NCBI GenBank assembly: GCA_016866815.1
Contig: VGKZ01000079.1
Location: forward strand, 1-5,118
Direction: 5' to 3'
DNA: 5,118 nt
Origin: Candidatus Peregrinibacteria bacterium
GTDB lineage: Bacteria > Patescibacteriota > Gracilibacteria > Peribacterales > Peribacteraceae
Shown: piece after piece, positions 3,946-5,118 of the stretch
Layout: each line of letters opens with the position of its first letter
Numbering within the stretch: the stretch's first letter is position 1
Notes under the pieces: model-generated
The model's database searches: none
The model's input: the letters and a program-made list of their open reading frames with translations, nothing else
Told to the model about the DNA's origin: nothing
Position numbers and translations under genes: made by a program

Positions 3946-4920
3946 ATGCCGAAAGTTTCCGTTCTCATTCCGACCTACAAACCCGATCCCAGGCACCTGC
4001 GGGAAACCTTGCAGAGCTTGCTCACTCAAACGGAACAGGATTTTGAGTGCATTCTCTGCGATGAACCAACGAAGACCGATACCAAAGCAATCATCGCCGA
4101 ATACCTCCGGGACAAACGCTTTCGCTACGTCCGTAACTCTGCGCTGCTGGGTATCGGCGGGAACTGGAATCAATCACTCACGCATGCAACAGCCCCTGTC
4201 ATTGCCTTCCTCTTCCAGGACGACCTCTGGGAACGCGACTACCTCGAGACAGGTCTGAAAATTTTTGCGGCAAATCCGGGTGTGGGATTTGTATCCCAGA
4301 ATCACCGGTACCGCTACGACGATAATCTTCACACCATCGAAGGGTATGAGGTCCTCCAGAACATTAAGCGTGAAGTGCTGAAACCCGGTCTCTGGAAGGG
4401 CAGCGACTTCTTGAAGTTTTGGCTTCAGAGAAACATGCACCCGAACCTCATCGGTGAGCCGCCGTTCGTGATGCTACGCCGTGAAGTGATGGAAGAAGTG
4501 GGACCCTTCACCGAGACCATGCCGCAGTTTTTGGATGTGGAGTACTGGCTGCGGTGCCTCCTCGTCACCGACTGGTACTACGCAGACGGTCTCCACGGAA
4601 CATTCCGCGTCCACGGAGAGGCAGCAAGCTACAGGAACAATGCCTCGGGCGAGGGACTCTACGACAGGCTGCGCTGTTTTGAATGGCTCATTGGCAAATT
4701 CGACGGTGACATGCGTCGCTTCGTCATCGCATCACGCAACCGCGCGGTGGAAGACATGGCAAAGAAGTTCCTGATGCGGGTAAAGAGACGGCAGGGAGTC
4801 AGTGCAAACGGCAGCAAGCAGGTTCTGTGGTTTGTCCTGAAGCACCCGTTTGTCGTTGCCTACGCCGTGACGAAGGTATTGTGGCGGAGGATGACAACGG
4901 AGTCCTCACTTTCACACTAA
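3946..4920 (+). CDS. Family 2 (GT-A fold) glycosyltransferase
   Basis: The 324-residue product starts with the GT2 signature KVSVLIPTYKP (3-13) and keeps the family order: a nucleotide-binding segment (FECILCDEPTKTDT, 33-46), RNSALLGIGGNWNQSLTHATAPVIAFLFQDD with the metal-binding DXD-type motif QDD at 91-93, and NLIGEPPFVMLRREVMEEVGPF (167-188) in the acceptor half. LDVEYWLR (196-203) stands where the ED/D-W catalytic-base region is expected, and TFRVHGEAAS (219-228) follows. The C-terminal 70 residues are basic and helical, with a short hydrophobic stretch (LWFVLKHPFVVAYAV, 294-308) that may sit on the membrane; there is no clear multi-pass domain. Such enzymes move a sugar from a nucleotide or lipid donor onto a surface glycan in the cytoplasm. 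Donor and acceptor are not deducible. The ATG is the first in frame and lies just past a promoter-like box. It overlaps the next convergent gene by 9 bp. Confidence 0.92.
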   Translation: MPKVSVLIPTYKPDPRHLRETLQSLLTQTEQDFECILCDEPTKTDTKAIIAEYLRDKRFRYVRNSALLGIGGNWNQSLTHATAPVIAFLFQDDLWERDYLETGLKIFAANPGVGFVSQNHRYRYDDNLHTIEGYEVLQNIKREVLKPGLWKGSDFLKFWLQRNMHPNLIGEPPFVMLRREVMEEVGPFTETMPQFLDVEYWLRCLLVTDWYYADGLHGTFRVHGEAASYRNNASGEGLYDRLRCFEWLIGKFDGDMRRFVIASRNRAVEDMAKKFLMRVKRRQGVSANGSKQVLWFVLKHPFVVAYAVTKVLWRRMTTESSLSH

Positions 4921-5118
4921 TCCCTTCATCAGGGCACTCACGTCTGTGATGTGAACTTCCGCCACCGCAGTGGTCTTTCTCCCCTGCCGCGGCACCAGTC
5001 TCTCGTAGAAGCTCGGAATTTCTTCGTTCTGATACAGAATTCCAGTGGAGCCACGCTCTGAAGTATCCGTCGCAATCTTGCGGGCTTTGGCGAAGTCTTT
5101 CGGATCGTGGCCTTCCGC
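4912..5118 (-). CDS. 2-oxoacid:ferredoxin oxidoreductase beta subunit, C-terminal fragment (probable)
   Basis: The frame enters from the right edge and ends at TGA 4914-4912, giving 68 C-terminal residues. It was read directly from the reverse complement. EGHDPKDFAKARKIA followed by STGILYQNEEIPSFYERL resembles the end of KorB/PorB-type beta subunits, where a HxP...A...A segment precedes a TGI-[FLY]-x(4-6)-P-[ST]-[FY] motif. These bind thiamine diphosphate and an iron-sulfur cluster and, with an alpha/gamma subunit, convert 2-oxoacids to acyl-CoA with reduction of ferredoxin. The thiamine-binding and cluster-binding parts lie outside the window, so substrate and even family rest on this tail. 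The remainder (KTTAVAEVHITDVSALMKGLV) is a plausible natural end. The last nine bases overlap the end of the GT2 gene. Confidence 0.6.
   Translation of the reverse strand, partial: AEGHDPKDFAKARKIATDTSERGSTGILYQNEEIPSFYERLVPRQGRKTTAVAEVHITDVSALMKGLV

Noticed and set aside
1..5118. CRISPR arrays, tRNA or rRNA genes, insertion sequences, phage or defence genes
   Set aside because: No spaced direct repeats, cloverleaf or rRNA-like segments, transposase motifs or defence-family domains were seen on either strand.

Overview
The window looks like a compact, gene-dense bacterial chromosome segment of moderate GC (low to mid 50s percent by eye). Seven coding regions are well supported, plus one cut by the right edge and one doubtful fragment at the left edge. 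Genes alternate strand, intergenic gaps are short, and two convergent pairs overlap at their stops (11 bp at 1149-1159 and 9 bp at 4912-4920). The short or absent mRNA leaders, the mix of housekeeping and envelope genes, and a small palindrome of a kind I associate with candidate-phyla genomes suggest a reduced-genome lineage, perhaps Candidate Phyla Radiation such as Peregrinibacteria/Peribacteria. That placement is an inference. Nothing here requires a non-standard code: TGA ends several genes at sensible places.

Layout. 1-116: window edge, with one short plus-strand frame that may be the tail of a convergent gene. 117-782 (-): cofactor-dependent phosphoglycerate mutase (gpmA). 842-1159 (+): small single-pass membrane protein of unknown function, divergent from gpmA. 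1149-1931 (-): WecG/TagA/CpsF-family glycosyltransferase. 1945-2652 (+): DsbA/thioredoxin-fold lipoprotein with a CRYC active site, transcribed divergently from a promoter embedded in the 5' end of the glycosyltransferase gene. 2653-2826: gene-free convergent region with a palindrome and three hairpins. 2827-3093 (-): DUF167/YggU protein, one base downstream of trmD. 3095-3799 (-): trmD, tRNA m1G37 methyltransferase. 3800-3945: divergent control region. 3946-4920 (+): family 2 glycosyltransferase. 4912-5118 (-): C-terminal end of a probable 2-oxoacid:ferredoxin oxidoreductase beta subunit.

Functionally there is carbon metabolism (gpmA and the oxidoreductase), tRNA modification (trmD, probably co-transcribed with yggU), surface glycan synthesis (two unrelated glycosyltransferase families) and an envelope thiol-disulfide protein.

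The most unusual observation lies upstream of trmD. The minus strand at 3890-3861 encodes MRIDVLTLFP, identical to the first ten residues of TrmD, but with synonymous changes in 7 of 10 codons. It is followed by a 41-bp insert carrying a hairpin, then by AGC ATG TTC (Ser-Met-Phe), the next three TrmD codons. The intact trmD starts 91 bp downstream. This looks like the interrupted 5' end of a second, diverged trmD. It sits directly behind a perfect TATAAT box, so it may still be the 5' end of the trmD transcript. A second pattern is that several genes have a -10-like box only about 6-19 bp from the start codon and no good Shine-Dalgarno sequence, which points to leaderless or near-leaderless transcripts.
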